A stretch of DNA of 64,000 nt from Novosphingobium sp. SG751A (GCF_013149295.1 NZ_JABGCB010000015.1:78825-142824); one strand, 5' to 3'. Positions 32,717 to 40,953 are shown, counted from the stretch's first letter. Notes: generated by a model from the sequence alone, not told the origin. Translations and numbers: made by a program.

Positions 32717-33683
32717 GGGTTTTCTCCATGGAGGCATGACAGCCGGTCAGCGGCGCATCGGCGCTCCAGACGATGACCTCCTGACCATCCATCCGAAGGC
32801 GGATCTGCGCAGCGGCGGTGGCCGTGCCGATCCGGGCGCAGGCCACGCCAGTGTTTTTGAACCGGGCGATGATGGCCGGGGCATTGTCCGGCGGCGCGGT
32901 CATCACAAAACCGAAGCTGGGAAAGGCGCTGAGCCAGCGCTCCCATGCCACGCCGACCGGGCGGGGCGCGGCGTCGAGGTCGATCTCCAGCCCTACCTTT
33001 GACGCTTCAGCCAGCATGATGGCGGTGCCGATGGGGCCCGCCATGCTGATGTCCTTGGCGGCCGTCAGGCGCCTCTGCGATGCCAGATCGGGCATGACCG
33101 ACAAGAGCGCGCGCAAATGCTCGTCGCCGGCCCCGGTGCTGGCATCCCACCATGGGAAGGGATCACGAAAGCGCCCATTCATATCGACCGCCATCAGCAA
33201 GGCATCGCCCGGCTGCGCATCGAAACTGGTGATTACATGGTCGGCCCGGCCCAGAATGGCGACGGCCAATTGCCCGCCCTTGGCCTTTAAGTTGGAATGG
33301 CCGCCCACAATCGGCACGCCATAGCGCCGCGCCGCCTCGCGCATCCCGGCCAGCATGGGGGAGGCTGAGCCTTCGCCATCGGCCCACAACGCATCGACCA
33401 CCGCCAGCGGGCGGCCACCCATGGCTAAGATGTCGCTGACATTGACCATCACGCCGCAATAACCGGCAAACCACGGGTCGGCCGTGATGAAGTCCTCGAC
33501 GAACCCTTCGATGGCCAGCAACAGGTGGCCGTCGCCATCGGGGATCGCGGCGGCATCGTCACCCACCGGAACGCCGCCGCCGCTGTTCAGGCCCAGCGCG
33601 CGCATCACCGGGGCGATGTCGGCCTTATGGGCCATGCCCCGACTGTCACGGATCATTGCTGCGAGGGCTGCAACCCGGCTCAT
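32709..33683 (-). CDS. Sll0787-family AIR synthase-like protein (Nit1C)
   Basis: This 324-residue protein is related to PurM/SelD/HypE-type ATP-binding enzymes. VGDDAAAIPDGDGHLLLAIE is the N-terminal metal/ATP loop, with VMVNVSDILAMGGRPLAVVDA, GVPIVGGHSNLK and RLTAAKDISMAGPIGTAIML following. These enzymes activate amide or carboxylate oxygen with ATP. The Sll0787 family accompanies the Nit1C nitrilase; the substrate is unknown, but ATP-dependent ring closure or activation of the nitrilase product is plausible. It overlaps the GNAT gene by four bases (ATGA) and the MSMEG_0570-like gene by eight. Confidence 0.88.
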   Translation of the reverse strand: MSRVAALAAMIRDSRGMAHKADIAPVMRALGLNSGGGVPVGDDAAAIPDGDGHLLLAIEGFVEDFITADPWFAGYCGVMVNVSDILAMGGRPLAVVDALWADGEGSASPMLAGMREAARRYGVPIVGGHSNLKAKGGQLAVAILGRADHVITSFDAQPGDALLMAVDMNGRFRDPFPWWDASTGAGDEHLRALLSVMPDLASQRRLTAAKDISMAGPIGTAIMLAEASKVGLEIDLDAAPRPVGVAWERWLSAFPSFGFVMTAPPDNAPAIIARFKNTGVACARIGTATAAAQIRLRMDGQEVIVWSADAPLTGCHASMEKTHA

Positions 33684-34222
33684 GCCGCGCGCCTTGTTTC
33701 GGTGCGCAAACCCGTGATGCCATCGGCGATGGGGGGATAATGCGAGAGATCGGCCTGCATCAGCGCATGGGGGCTGTCGTGCAGATCGAGCATGTCGATC
33801 CTTTCCCATTTCATCCGGCGAAACAGCAATTCGTTGCGTGCCTGCACATGGGCGAGAAAGCGGGTGCAGCCGCGCGCATGGGCGGTGCTGACAGCCAGAC
33901 GGATCAAGGCCGGGCCGATCGTCCCCACCGTCCGGTGCGAGGCGGCCACGGCCAGGCGTGAACCCCACCACAGGCCCGGTTCGGGCGAGTGGATGCGCAC
34001 CGTGCCGATCACCTCGTCGGGCTGTCCGCCGATCATCGAGAGGGCAACGATGGGCGTGGCCAGCGCGTCCACATCGTCGCGATCATGATGGGCAAACAGA
34101 CCCTGTTCGGCGCAGAAGACGGCATGGCGCAGCGCGGCAGCCCCGGCCAGTTCCCAGCTTTGCGTGGCATAGCGCACGATATAATCGGGCGAGCGGAAGG
34201 GGGCGGGGGAGGCCAGGTCCAT
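33680..34222 (-). CDS. MSMEG_0567/Sll0786-family GNAT N-acetyltransferase (Nit1C)
   Basis: This 180-residue protein has the GNAT fold. It starts VRYATQSWELAGAAALRHAV followed by FCAEQGLF, contains VIGTVRIHSPEPGLWWGSRLAV (the acetyl-CoA beta strands) and RTVGTIGPALIRLAVSTAHARGCTRFLAHVQ (the pyrophosphate loop and helix), and ends with a short proline-rich tail. It belongs to the MSMEG_0567 N-acetyltransferases of Nit1C clusters. Acylation of an amine intermediate is expected but the substrate is unknown. It overlaps the radical-SAM stop by one base and the AIR-synthase-like start by four. Confidence 0.88.
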   Translation of the reverse strand: MDLASPAPFRSPDYIVRYATQSWELAGAAALRHAVFCAEQGLFAHHDRDDVDALATPIVALSMIGGQPDEVIGTVRIHSPEPGLWWGSRLAVAASHRTVGTIGPALIRLAVSTAHARGCTRFLAHVQARNELLFRRMKWERIDMLDLHDSPHALMQADLSHYPPIADGITGLRTETRRAA

Positions 34223-35346
34223 TATACCACCTGCGCTGCGGGCCGGCGCAGCTTTTCAAAGGTGGAGAGCGCCGAGCAGGCGCCGCAGCGCGCGCAGCCC
34301 GCCTTGACCTTTTCCGCCGCCATCCCGCCCTGGGCCAGCATCGCGGCCAGAGGTTCGAGCACCGAGGCCATGAATTCGGGCGTGGGCGAGGGGTGGCTTT
34401 CGAGCGGCGTGCCCGAAATAGGCACAAAGGGCACGACAAAGGGATAGACGCCGATTGCGATCAGTTCCTGCGCGATGGCGAGCAGCGCCTCGCGGCTGTC
34501 CCCAAGGCCTGCAAGGATATAGGTCGAAACCTGCCCCCGGCCAAAGACCGGCACGGCGGCGCGGAAGGCATCCATATAGCGATCAATCGGCACGCTGGCC
34601 TTGCCGGGCATGATGCGGGCGCGCAAGTCGGGGGTGACTACCTCCAGATGCATACCCAAAGTGTCGATCCCGGCCTCGCGCATGGTGGTGAACCAGCCAT
34701 CATGATCGGGCGGCTCGCACTGGGCCTGAATGGGCAGATCGACGGCGGCGCGGATGGCGCGGGCGCTTTCCACCAGAACCCCGGCGCCGCGATCGGGCGT
34801 GGCGGGCGTGCCTGTGGTCATCACCATATGTTTGACGCCATCCAACTCGACGGCGGCTTTGGCCACTTCGGCCAGTTGCGCGGGCGTTTTGTGCGCGATG
34901 GTGCGCCCCGCCGCCAGCGATTGCCCGATGGCGCAGAACTGGCACGTCTTGGCGCGGCTTTGATAGCGGATGCAGGTTTGCAGCACGGTGGTGGCCAGCA
35001 CATCGCGGCCATGCAGCGTGGCGATCTGCGAATAGGGGATGCCGTCTGCGGTTGTCAGGCCATAGAATTTGGGTTGGGGCGGAAAGGCGATGATGCCCAG
35101 ATCCTGTCCGCCGCAGCTCAGCGCGCTGTTACCCTGTGCATCGGGGCGTCCGGCCTCAAAGGGGCTGTCGAAGGCGCCATGGGTGTGAACCGGAACCATG
35201 ACCGTCACGCCGTCGATAGTAACAGCCTTATGATCCGATGGCCCGGCGCCGCCGCGACGGCTCGATGCGCCTGCGCGTGGATCAGACAGCCGAATGCCGA
35301 AGGACTGCAACTGCGCGATCATCGTTGCTGTTTTCGTCGGTGTCAT
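34222..35346 (-). CDS. MSMEG_0568-family radical SAM protein (Nit1C)
   Basis: This 374-residue enzyme has an unusual cluster-binding motif CX9CX2C (Cys125, Cys135, Cys138 in TCIRYQSRAKTCQFCAIGQ) instead of CX3CX2C, as in the MSMEG_0568 group of Nit1C clusters. MVMTTGTPATPDRGA, IQAQCEPPDHDGWF and GMHLEVVTPDLRARIMPGK resemble the radical-SAM barrel of biotin-synthase-like enzymes, and the C-terminus has GCARCGAC, perhaps a second cluster site. It should generate a 5'-deoxyadenosyl radical for a carbon or sulfur step. ATG 35346 has GGAG seven bases upstream. The first 21 codons overlap the end of the nitrilase gene. Confidence 0.9.
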   Translation of the reverse strand: MTPTKTATMIAQLQSFGIRLSDPRAGASSRRGGAGPSDHKAVTIDGVTVMVPVHTHGAFDSPFEAGRPDAQGNSALSCGGQDLGIIAFPPQPKFYGLTTADGIPYSQIATLHGRDVLATTVLQTCIRYQSRAKTCQFCAIGQSLAAGRTIAHKTPAQLAEVAKAAVELDGVKHMVMTTGTPATPDRGAGVLVESARAIRAAVDLPIQAQCEPPDHDGWFTTMREAGIDTLGMHLEVVTPDLRARIMPGKASVPIDRYMDAFRAAVPVFGRGQVSTYILAGLGDSREALLAIAQELIAIGVYPFVVPFVPISGTPLESHPSPTPEFMASVLEPLAAMLAQGGMAAEKVKAGCARCGACSALSTFEKLRRPAAQVV

Positions 35347-36304
35347 CTTGGTTCTCCGTGGTGGCAAGGTGCAGGGCTGGGGCGGGGCGGTTGTCGAGAT
35401 GCAGGCGGAGCAATTCGGGGCGGGCGTAATGGCCCACGCTGTCCATCATCCGCTTGCGCTTCATCACCAGAGCTAGGTCGCAATCGGCGATCAGTAGCCC
35501 TTCGCCCTGCGTCATGGGGGGCACAACATGCTGCCCCTCGGGCGAGATGATGGCGGTGCAGCAGCCACCCGAGAGCGCCTTGTGATGGGCGCCGGTGGGG
35601 TCGATGGCCGTGCGCTGTTCCTCGGTCAGCCAGCCTGTGGCATTGACCACGAAGCAGGCGCTTTCGGCGGCATGGTGGCGGATGGCGGCCTCGATCTGAT
35701 CGTGAAAGATCGGACCGACCAGCGAGCCGGGAAACTGGCTGGCGTGGATCTGTTCGCCGTCGGCCATCAGCGCATAGCGGGCCAGCGGATTGTAATGTTC
35801 CCAGCAGGCCAGCGCGCCAACCCGGCCCACGGATGTATCGACAGCCCGCAGGCCCGATCCATCACCTTGCCCCCAGACCATGCGTTCGTGATAGGTGGGG
35901 GTGATCTTGCGGCGTTTATGCGCCAGCGTGCCATCGGCATCAAAGATCAGTTGGGTATTGTAGAGCGATCCGCCATCGCGCTCGTTCACGCCCATCACCA
36001 GCACCATCGCATGGCGCCGTGCGGCGGCGGATAGGGCCTGTGTGACCGGGCCGGGGACCGTTACGGCCTGATCGTAGAGCGCCAGATGTTTGGCGCCCAT
36101 GCGATAGGGCGGATCGATGAAGGAGAAATAGGGGTAATAGGGCAGGAAGGTCTCGGGAAAGACCATGAATTGCACGCCCTTGCCCGCGCCCTCGGCGATG
36201 GCGTTCAGCACGCGTTCCAATGTGCCCCCTGCGTGGTCCAGCACCGGGGCGATCTGAACCGCGGCGGCGCGGATGACCCGCTTGTCGTAGCCATTCTCCT
36301 CCAT
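35282..36304 (-). CDS. Nit6803-type nitrilase of the Nit1C cluster
   Basis: This 340-residue enzyme has the nitrilase triad Glu51 (MVFPETFLPYYPYFSF), Lys133 (KRRKITPTYHER) and Cys167 (GALACWEHYNPLARY). The FLPYYPYFSF and CWEHYNPLARY variants mark the Nit1C branch. Nitrilases of this branch turn nitriles into acids and ammonia and are required for growth on cyanide in some pseudomonads, probably by hydrolysing cyanohydrins formed from cyanide. The last 25 or so residues form a low-complexity acidic tail (ENQDDTDENSNDDRA) that is not part of the fold. It follows the MSMEG_0572-like gene by 14 bases and overlaps the radical-SAM gene by 65. Confidence 0.93.
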   Translation of the reverse strand: MEENGYDKRVIRAAAVQIAPVLDHAGGTLERVLNAIAEGAGKGVQFMVFPETFLPYYPYFSFIDPPYRMGAKHLALYDQAVTVPGPVTQALSAAARRHAMVLVMGVNERDGGSLYNTQLIFDADGTLAHKRRKITPTYHERMVWGQGDGSGLRAVDTSVGRVGALACWEHYNPLARYALMADGEQIHASQFPGSLVGPIFHDQIEAAIRHHAAESACFVVNATGWLTEEQRTAIDPTGAHHKALSGGCCTAIISPEGQHVVPPMTQGEGLLIADCDLALVMKRKRMMDSVGHYARPELLRLHLDNRPAPALHLATTENQDDTDENSNDDRAVAVLRHSAV

Positions 36305-36318
36305 CGACCCGATCTCCC

Positions 36319-36801
36319 TTAAAGCGTCCAGGTGTCGAGGATGAAGGCGTTGTCGCGGCGGTGGAGCAGGATGAGGTCCAGCACGTCCTGCGGCGCGATG
36401 GGGCGGATGCCGGGGATCAGCGCGCCTTCGCCGTGGCCATAGAGCGCCTGAAGGCCAAAGCGGCAGGCATAGACCTTGCCGCCTTCCTTCATGAATTTTT
36501 CGATCTGGTTGTTTATGGCCAGATGGCCGGGGAACGCTTCATCGCCCAGCTTGGGAAAGCCGCGCTGGATACCCAGCGTGACGCCCGGGCCATAGAGCAG
36601 CACGCTGGTTTCGAAACCCTTGCGCTGCAGGCGGGTGGCCTGAAGCAGGTTCACAAGGCCGACCGATCCTTCAAACGCGACGGTGTGGAAGGTAACCAGC
36701 GCCTTTTCACCGGGCTCGGCCTTGACGTCCTCAAAGACCTTCTCCTCGTAATCGACAAGGAAATCACCCTTTTGGTTGGGGGCGGCAGTGACGGTGGGCA
36801 T
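36319..36801 (-). CDS. MSMEG_0572-family protein (Nit1C)
   Basis: This 160-residue protein is the first gene of the Nit1C operon here. ALVTFHTVAFEGSVGLVNLL, TSVLLYGPGVTLGIQRGFP, FMKEGGKVYACRFGLQALYG and IPGIRPIAPQDVLDLILLHR match the MSMEG_0572 (Sll0783) family, known from nitrogen-starvation responses and Nit1C clusters. The fold resembles DsrE-like proteins, but its function is unknown. ATG 36801 follows GGAGAAAG. It is divergent from the MocR gene across a 347-base gap that contains candidate operators. Confidence 0.9.
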   Translation of the reverse strand: MPTVTAAPNQKGDFLVDYEEKVFEDVKAEPGEKALVTFHTVAFEGSVGLVNLLQATRLQRKGFETSVLLYGPGVTLGIQRGFPKLGDEAFPGHLAINNQIEKFMKEGGKVYACRFGLQALYGHGEGALIPGIRPIAPQDVLDLILLHRRDNAFILDTWTL

Positions 36802-37148
36802 GGTCTTTCTCCAGATTCTGTTTCGGGGTCCCGTTCGGGATGGATACAGGCTGTCGAAAGGAAGTTTTACAGTCAATTGGCCGAAATGAATGCAGTCATG
36901 AAATGCATTCAATATCGCTTTTGTTGCGCGGCAAAGAGTTCTATTTGAGCGGTGAATGGAAATTGGTGGAAACATAAAATCGCGAATGAGAGGGCGAATT
37001 CATTGAAAAATGCTGAATTTATAGGCACCAGCTACAGCTGGCTGCATAAATATGAGGCGTATGTTGCGAAATCATCGATCGCCCGTGATTCGCAGATTGA
37101 CTGCATTTTGACTGCAAGTTATGAGGGGCCTCCACCCAAGGAGGGACC
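36802..37148. promoter_or_regulatory. Divergent control region of the Nit1C operon and its MocR regulator
   Basis: GAATGCA (36888-36894) and TGCATTC (36904-36910) form an inverted repeat with a nine-base spacer. TGACTGCA occurs twice at 37098-37105 and 37109-37116, 11 bases apart, and its reverse complement TGCAGTCA lies at 36891-36898 inside the inverted repeat. Three copies of one octamer in a region that is otherwise AT-rich fit binding by the GntR/MocR protein encoded to the right, with one site for each promoter. Nothing else is recognised in the gap. Confidence 0.6.
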
Positions 37149-38528
37149 ATGCCCGATTCCTGGACGCCCGATCTCGAACGCTTTGGCAAACCGCATTACA
37201 AGGCCATTGCCGATGCCATCGCCCATGACATGCAGGAGGGGCGCCTGCGCGTGTCTGACCGCCTGCCGCCCCAGCGCGATCTGGCCAAAAGGCTGGGGAT
37301 CAATTTCACCACCGTCGCGCGCGGCTATGTCGAGGCGCAGAAGCGCGGCCTGATCGAATCGCGCACTGGGCAGGGCACTTTCGTGGCTGGTCAGCCCCGC
37401 AGGTTGCGTCCGGCCCAGCGCCCCTCGGTGGCCGACCTGACCATGAACCTTGCGCCGGAGCCTGAGGATCGCGTTCTGGCGGACCGAATGCAGGCCGGGT
37501 TCGTCAAGATTTCCCGCGATCTGCCCACTCTGCTGCGTTATCAGGCCTTTGGTGGCACCTATGTTCAGCGCGAGGTCGCCGGGCATTTTCTGGCGGAGCG
37601 CGGATTAACGATCCCGCCGGAAAGACTGGTGATCTGTCCCGGCACGCATCTGGCCTTTCAGGCGATCCTCCAGACGCTGACCCAGCCGGGTGATGGGCTG
37701 ATGTGCGAGGCGCTGACCTATCCCGGCATCAAGGCGGTGGCGGGGCGGCTGGGGCTGCAGCTGATCGGCCTGCCGATAGACGATGAGGGGATCGAGCCGG
37801 ACGCTTTCGAGGAAGCCTGCCGGATGCGCAGCGCGCGGGTGCTTTATCTCAACCCCACCCTGCTCAACCCCACCACCTCGACCTGTGGGCAGGAGCGCCG
37901 TCTGGCCATAATCGAGGTGGCGCGGCGCCATCATGTGACGATCATCGAGGACGATGCCTATAGTTCGCTTTTGCTGCGCCCGCCGCCCGCTTTTGCCACG
38001 CTGGCGCCTGATATCACGTGGTATGTGGCCAGCTTGTCGAAATGCATCGGGGCGGGGTTGCGCATCGCCCATCTGGTCGCGCCCGATCAGCGCCAGCTCT
38101 GGCCGGTCAGCGCGATCCTGCGCACCGCCGCCGTCATGGCCTCGCCGTTGACCACCGCGCTTTCGACCCAGTGGATCGAGGACGGGACGGCGTGGCAAGT
38201 AGTTCATGCCTTACGCAGGGAATGTGCGGCAAGGCAGAAGCTCGTTGCTGAGATTCTTCCCGCCGGCACATATGTTACCAATCGGGAAGGCTTCCATCTA
38301 TGGATGGCTTTGCCTGAACCATGGCAACGCTCAGCTTTCGCCGCGCGGATGCGGACCTCGGATCTGAGTGTAGTTGTCAGCGATGCCTTCACCGTTGCCG
38401 ATATGCCGGTCGAAGCGGTGCGAATCTCACTCGGCGGTGTCCTAAGCCGGGCTGAATTGAGCACCGCACTGCAATTCGTCAGCCATGTTTTGGAGCATGA
38501 AACGCAAGGAGGCGTAGACTTCGCCTGA
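37149..38528 (+). CDS. MocR/PdxR-type regulator next to Nit1C
   Basis: This 459-residue protein has a GntR winged helix at about residues 10-85 (YKAIADAIAHDMQEGRLRVS and RLPPQRDLAKRLGINFTTVA) and an aminotransferase-like C-terminal domain with EALTYPGIKAVAGRLG, LNPTLLNPTTSTCG, HVTIIEDDAYSSLL and the PLP lysine in SLSKCIGAGLRIAHL. AAGGAGGG stands directly upstream of the start. Position and orientation suggest that it controls the divergent Nit1C operon, sensing an amino compound through PLP. It is similar in layout to the other MocR gene at 21071-22495. Insertion-sequence debris starts about 150 bases beyond its stop. Confidence 0.87.
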   Translation: MPDSWTPDLERFGKPHYKAIADAIAHDMQEGRLRVSDRLPPQRDLAKRLGINFTTVARGYVEAQKRGLIESRTGQGTFVAGQPRRLRPAQRPSVADLTMNLAPEPEDRVLADRMQAGFVKISRDLPTLLRYQAFGGTYVQREVAGHFLAERGLTIPPERLVICPGTHLAFQAILQTLTQPGDGLMCEALTYPGIKAVAGRLGLQLIGLPIDDEGIEPDAFEEACRMRSARVLYLNPTLLNPTTSTCGQERRLAIIEVARRHHVTIIEDDAYSSLLLRPPPAFATLAPDITWYVASLSKCIGAGLRIAHLVAPDQRQLWPVSAILRTAAVMASPLTTALSTQWIEDGTAWQVVHALRRECAARQKLVAEILPAGTYVTNREGFHLWMALPEPWQRSAFAARMRTSDLSVVVSDAFTVADMPVEAVRISLGGVLSRAELSTALQFVSHVLEHETQGGVDFA

Positions 38529-38685
38529 TCGTCTGCGGAGGAGGTTGGATACGGTGCTGCTGCACTTCACCTCCATTCCAAGGATTGGCACGGTCAAGCT
38601 CTGCAATGACAGGTCCTGAAGCTAGTCACCTGGAACTGAAGCAAGCTACATTGCATATGCTTTCTGGTGGTAGCAGGAGGCATGG
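38529..38685. other. Gap between the MocR gene and insertion-sequence debris
   Basis: No gene seen. It may contain the left end of the IS630 remnant, but no clear terminal inverted repeat was found. Confidence 0.4.
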
Positions 38686-39540
38686 ATGGTTGGTCGTCCG
38701 GCGGATGTGTTGGCGTTGAGTGCAGGCGATCGTGCGTTCCTTGAAACGCAGGTGCGGCGTCACAAAGCCCCGCGCTGTTATCAGACCGCTGCCGTATGAT
38801 CCTGCTGTGCGCGGACGGGTTGCAAAGCAAGGAGGTTGCCGAGTGACTCGTGGTTCACGAACACACGGTCAGCAAGTGGCGCAAGTGATTGAGCGCACGC
38901 TGAACACCACGCCCAAGAATACCACGCACTGGTCGATCCGGTCGATGGCGGCCGAGGCCGCGCTGTCGCACACAACAATCCGTCGGATTTGGGGCGCATT
39001 CGGCCTGCAGCCACATCGGTCGGAGACGTTCAAGCTGTCGAGCGATCCGCTGTTCGTCGACAAGGTGCAGGACATTGTCGGTCTTTACCTGTCGCCTCCG
39101 AACCGTGCGGTGGTACTGTGCGTGGACGAGAAATCGCAGATCTAGGCGCTTGATCGCGAACAGCCGCTGCTGCCCATGGCGCTTGGCGTCCCGGAGCGGC
39201 GCACCCATACCTACATCCGCAACGGCACGACATCGCTGTTCGCCGCGCTCGACATTGCCACGGGTGCCGTGATCGAAAAATGTTACAAGCGGCATCACGC
39301 GACCGAGTTCCTCGACTTTCTCAAGCAGATCGATGCGGCAATGCCCGAAGGTCCCGAGGTCCACCTCGTGATGGACAACTATGCCACCCACAAGACGCCC
39401 CGGATCAAGGCCTGACTCGCGCGTCGTCCGCACTGGCACGTGCACTTCACGCCGACATCGGCATCCTGGATCAATCAGGTCGAACGCTGGTTCGCCGAAC
39501 TGACGTGCAAGCAATTGCAGCGAGGCGTCCACCGATCAAC
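38686..39540 (+). pseudogene. IS630 family transposase, broken
   Basis: The reading frame starts MVGRPADVLALSAGDRAFLE and matches IS630 transposases but is interrupted repeatedly. A frameshift lies near 38772, a TGA at 38844-38846 where arginine CGA is expected, and a deletion follows within HTVSKW...QVIERTLN at a short repeat. A TAG stands at 39143-39145 where glutamine is expected (DEKSQI*ALDREQPLLP), and a TGA at 39413-39415 where tryptophan is expected. The DDE signature regions (VLCVDEKSQI, HLVMDNYATHKT, SASWINQVERWFAEL) are still recognisable. The 3' end is cut at RGVHRST where the next gene begins. No functional transposase can be made. Confidence 0.85.
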
Positions 39541-40144
39541 GGTAAGCGCCGATGGAATGCGGCGTTGACGTGGCCTTTTTGGCCTTTCGTGTGCGAGGCG
39601 CCCATTTCTTTGCCAGTGCCGCAAAGCTGTCGTGGATCATATCGATGTTGGGCTTAGCATTTGGATCATGGTCGTCGCCCAGGGCATCGAGAACCTCTTC
39701 GTGATGCTCATGGGCCGGATCTGCAAGCGCTTCCAGCTTCTCGACGTAACCCCAAGGACCGCCTGAATCCTCTGGTGGCCGCATGCCGGTGGCGTCGAGC
39801 AGGCGCGGATAGCTGCCGTGGGGATCGGCAGGGGCGATGCCCTGGATCTTGACGCTGTGCTCCCACGTATCGCCAAAGTCATAGAGGTAACGGAAGGTCT
39901 TGCCTCGCATGCCCTCGAGTGCCTGAGCCAAGGTCGTTTTGTGGGCATTAAGCGGGCCGTCAAAGCCGTAAGACGGATCGTGGATCCCGAAGCCCGTATG
40001 GCCAAAGGTCAATTCCCACAGGTGGCTGTCCGTCCACGCCAGCGCTGCCTGGAAGACGCTGTGCAGCCGGTCAAGGCGGATGCCCAACGGCACTTCGATC
40101 ACGCGGCTCACCACCGGCGTCGCATCATCCAGCGTGATCGTCAT
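39536..40144 (-). CDS. pRiA4b ORF-3 family protein
   Basis: This 202-residue protein matches the family first named from plasmid pRiA4b ORF-3 (PF07929). VIEVPLGIRLDRLHSVFQAA, WTDSHLWELTFG, FRYLYDFGDTWEHSVKIQGI and GPWGYVEKLEALADPAHEHH are its blocks, and a basic C-terminal tail follows. Its function is unknown; it is common on plasmids and beside IS66 elements. Here it directly follows the end of an IS66 transposase remnant. A TTG at 40168 overlapping that stop (TTGA) is an alternative start, but ATG 40144 was preferred. The gene looks intact although everything around it is decayed. Confidence 0.8.
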   Translation of the reverse strand: MTITLDDATPVVSRVIEVPLGIRLDRLHSVFQAALAWTDSHLWELTFGHTGFGIHDPSYGFDGPLNAHKTTLAQALEGMRGKTFRYLYDFGDTWEHSVKIQGIAPADPHGSYPRLLDATGMRPPEDSGGPWGYVEKLEALADPAHEHHEEVLDALGDDHDPNAKPNIDMIHDSFAALAKKWAPRTRKAKKATSTPHSIGAYR

Positions 40145-40164
40145 CCGTGCGACGAAGGCGTTGC

Positions 40165-40772
40165 TCAAGCGGCATGCTCCAAGTTCTGGATCTCTTGAGC
40201 TGCCTGCCAGTTCCAAGGGAGCAATTCGTCGATCCGGTTGATGGGATGATTGCCGATACGCGCGATGACATCGGTGAACCAGGCCTCGGGCTCCACACCG
40301 TTAAGGCTAGGTCTCGACGAGGGAATAGAACAGCGCCGAGGCATCTCCGCCCTTGGCCGAGACGACGAACATCCAGTTGCGGCGGCTAAGAGCAACACCG
40401 CGCAGGGCATTCTCGACAAGGTTGTTGCTGATCTCAAGCAGGCCATTGTCACAATAGCGGGCCATCGGCGTCCAGCGATTGAGCGGATAACGGCATGCCT
40501 TGGCCAGCGCGCTGTCCGAAGACAGCCCGCGCATCTGTGCTTCGAGCCATGGCCGCAAGGCAGCCAGCTTCGGGGCGGCCAGTTGCTGGCGGACGCGCCG
40601 CCGTTCGTCGGGTGGCGCGCCCTTGATGTCGCGCTCGATCGCGAACAACTCGCCGATCCTCACGACGGCCTCTGCCGCGACCGGCGACGGGTTCTTGGCC
40701 AGGATATCGGTAAACTTGCGCCGTGCGCGCGCCTTATGTCGAGTTCGACATAAGGCGCGCGCACGGCGCAAG
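40165..40772 (-). pseudogene. IS66 family transposase C-terminal remnant
   Basis: The minus strand reads ARRKFTDILAKNPSPVAAEA, then VVRIGELFAIERDIKGAP, ACRYPLNRWTPMARYCDNGL and LEISNNLVENALRGVALSRR, all IS66 transposase blocks. A stop and frame change come at about 40307-40320, then VEPEAWFTDVIARIGNHPIN and RIDELLPWNW in another frame. Only the C-terminal half of the usual 500 or so residues remains. The upstream end is cut inside a 58-bp palindrome, where it meets a second IS66 fragment head to head. Confidence 0.85.
40715..40772. repeat. 58-bp perfect palindrome joining two IS66 fragments
   Basis: Two 28-base arms, 40715-40742 and 40745-40772, are exact reverse complements with only GT between them. 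Each arm encodes the same HKARARRK stretch of an IS66 transposase, one on each strand. The arms are GC-rich and would extrude as a cruciform. The structure suggests a recent inversion or head-to-head joining of related elements. Confidence 0.85.
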
Positions 40773-40874
40773 ATATTCGAGAACCATCAGACCAGCCCGA
40801 TGCCGCTCACCACGGCGCTGCTCGACCTTTACGCTATCGAGGCTGCCTCGTTCTGGCTGCGGACATGGGAGTAG
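40715..40874 (+). pseudogene. Second IS66 fragment, inverted
   Basis: The plus strand reads HKARARRKIFENHQTSPMPL then TTALLDLYAIEA, an IS66 transposase segment, before a stop at 40872-40874. It is related to, but different from, the minus-strand IS66 remnant beyond the palindrome (KFTDILAKNPSPVAAEA), so two different IS66 elements met here. Only about 50 codons remain. Confidence 0.65.
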
Positions 40875-40953
40875 CCCGTCCAAATTCTTGCCCGAGGACT
40901 CCTTCACCGCTCCCTTACCATCTTCCTCTGCCGAAGGCGGCATGCACCCGTTT

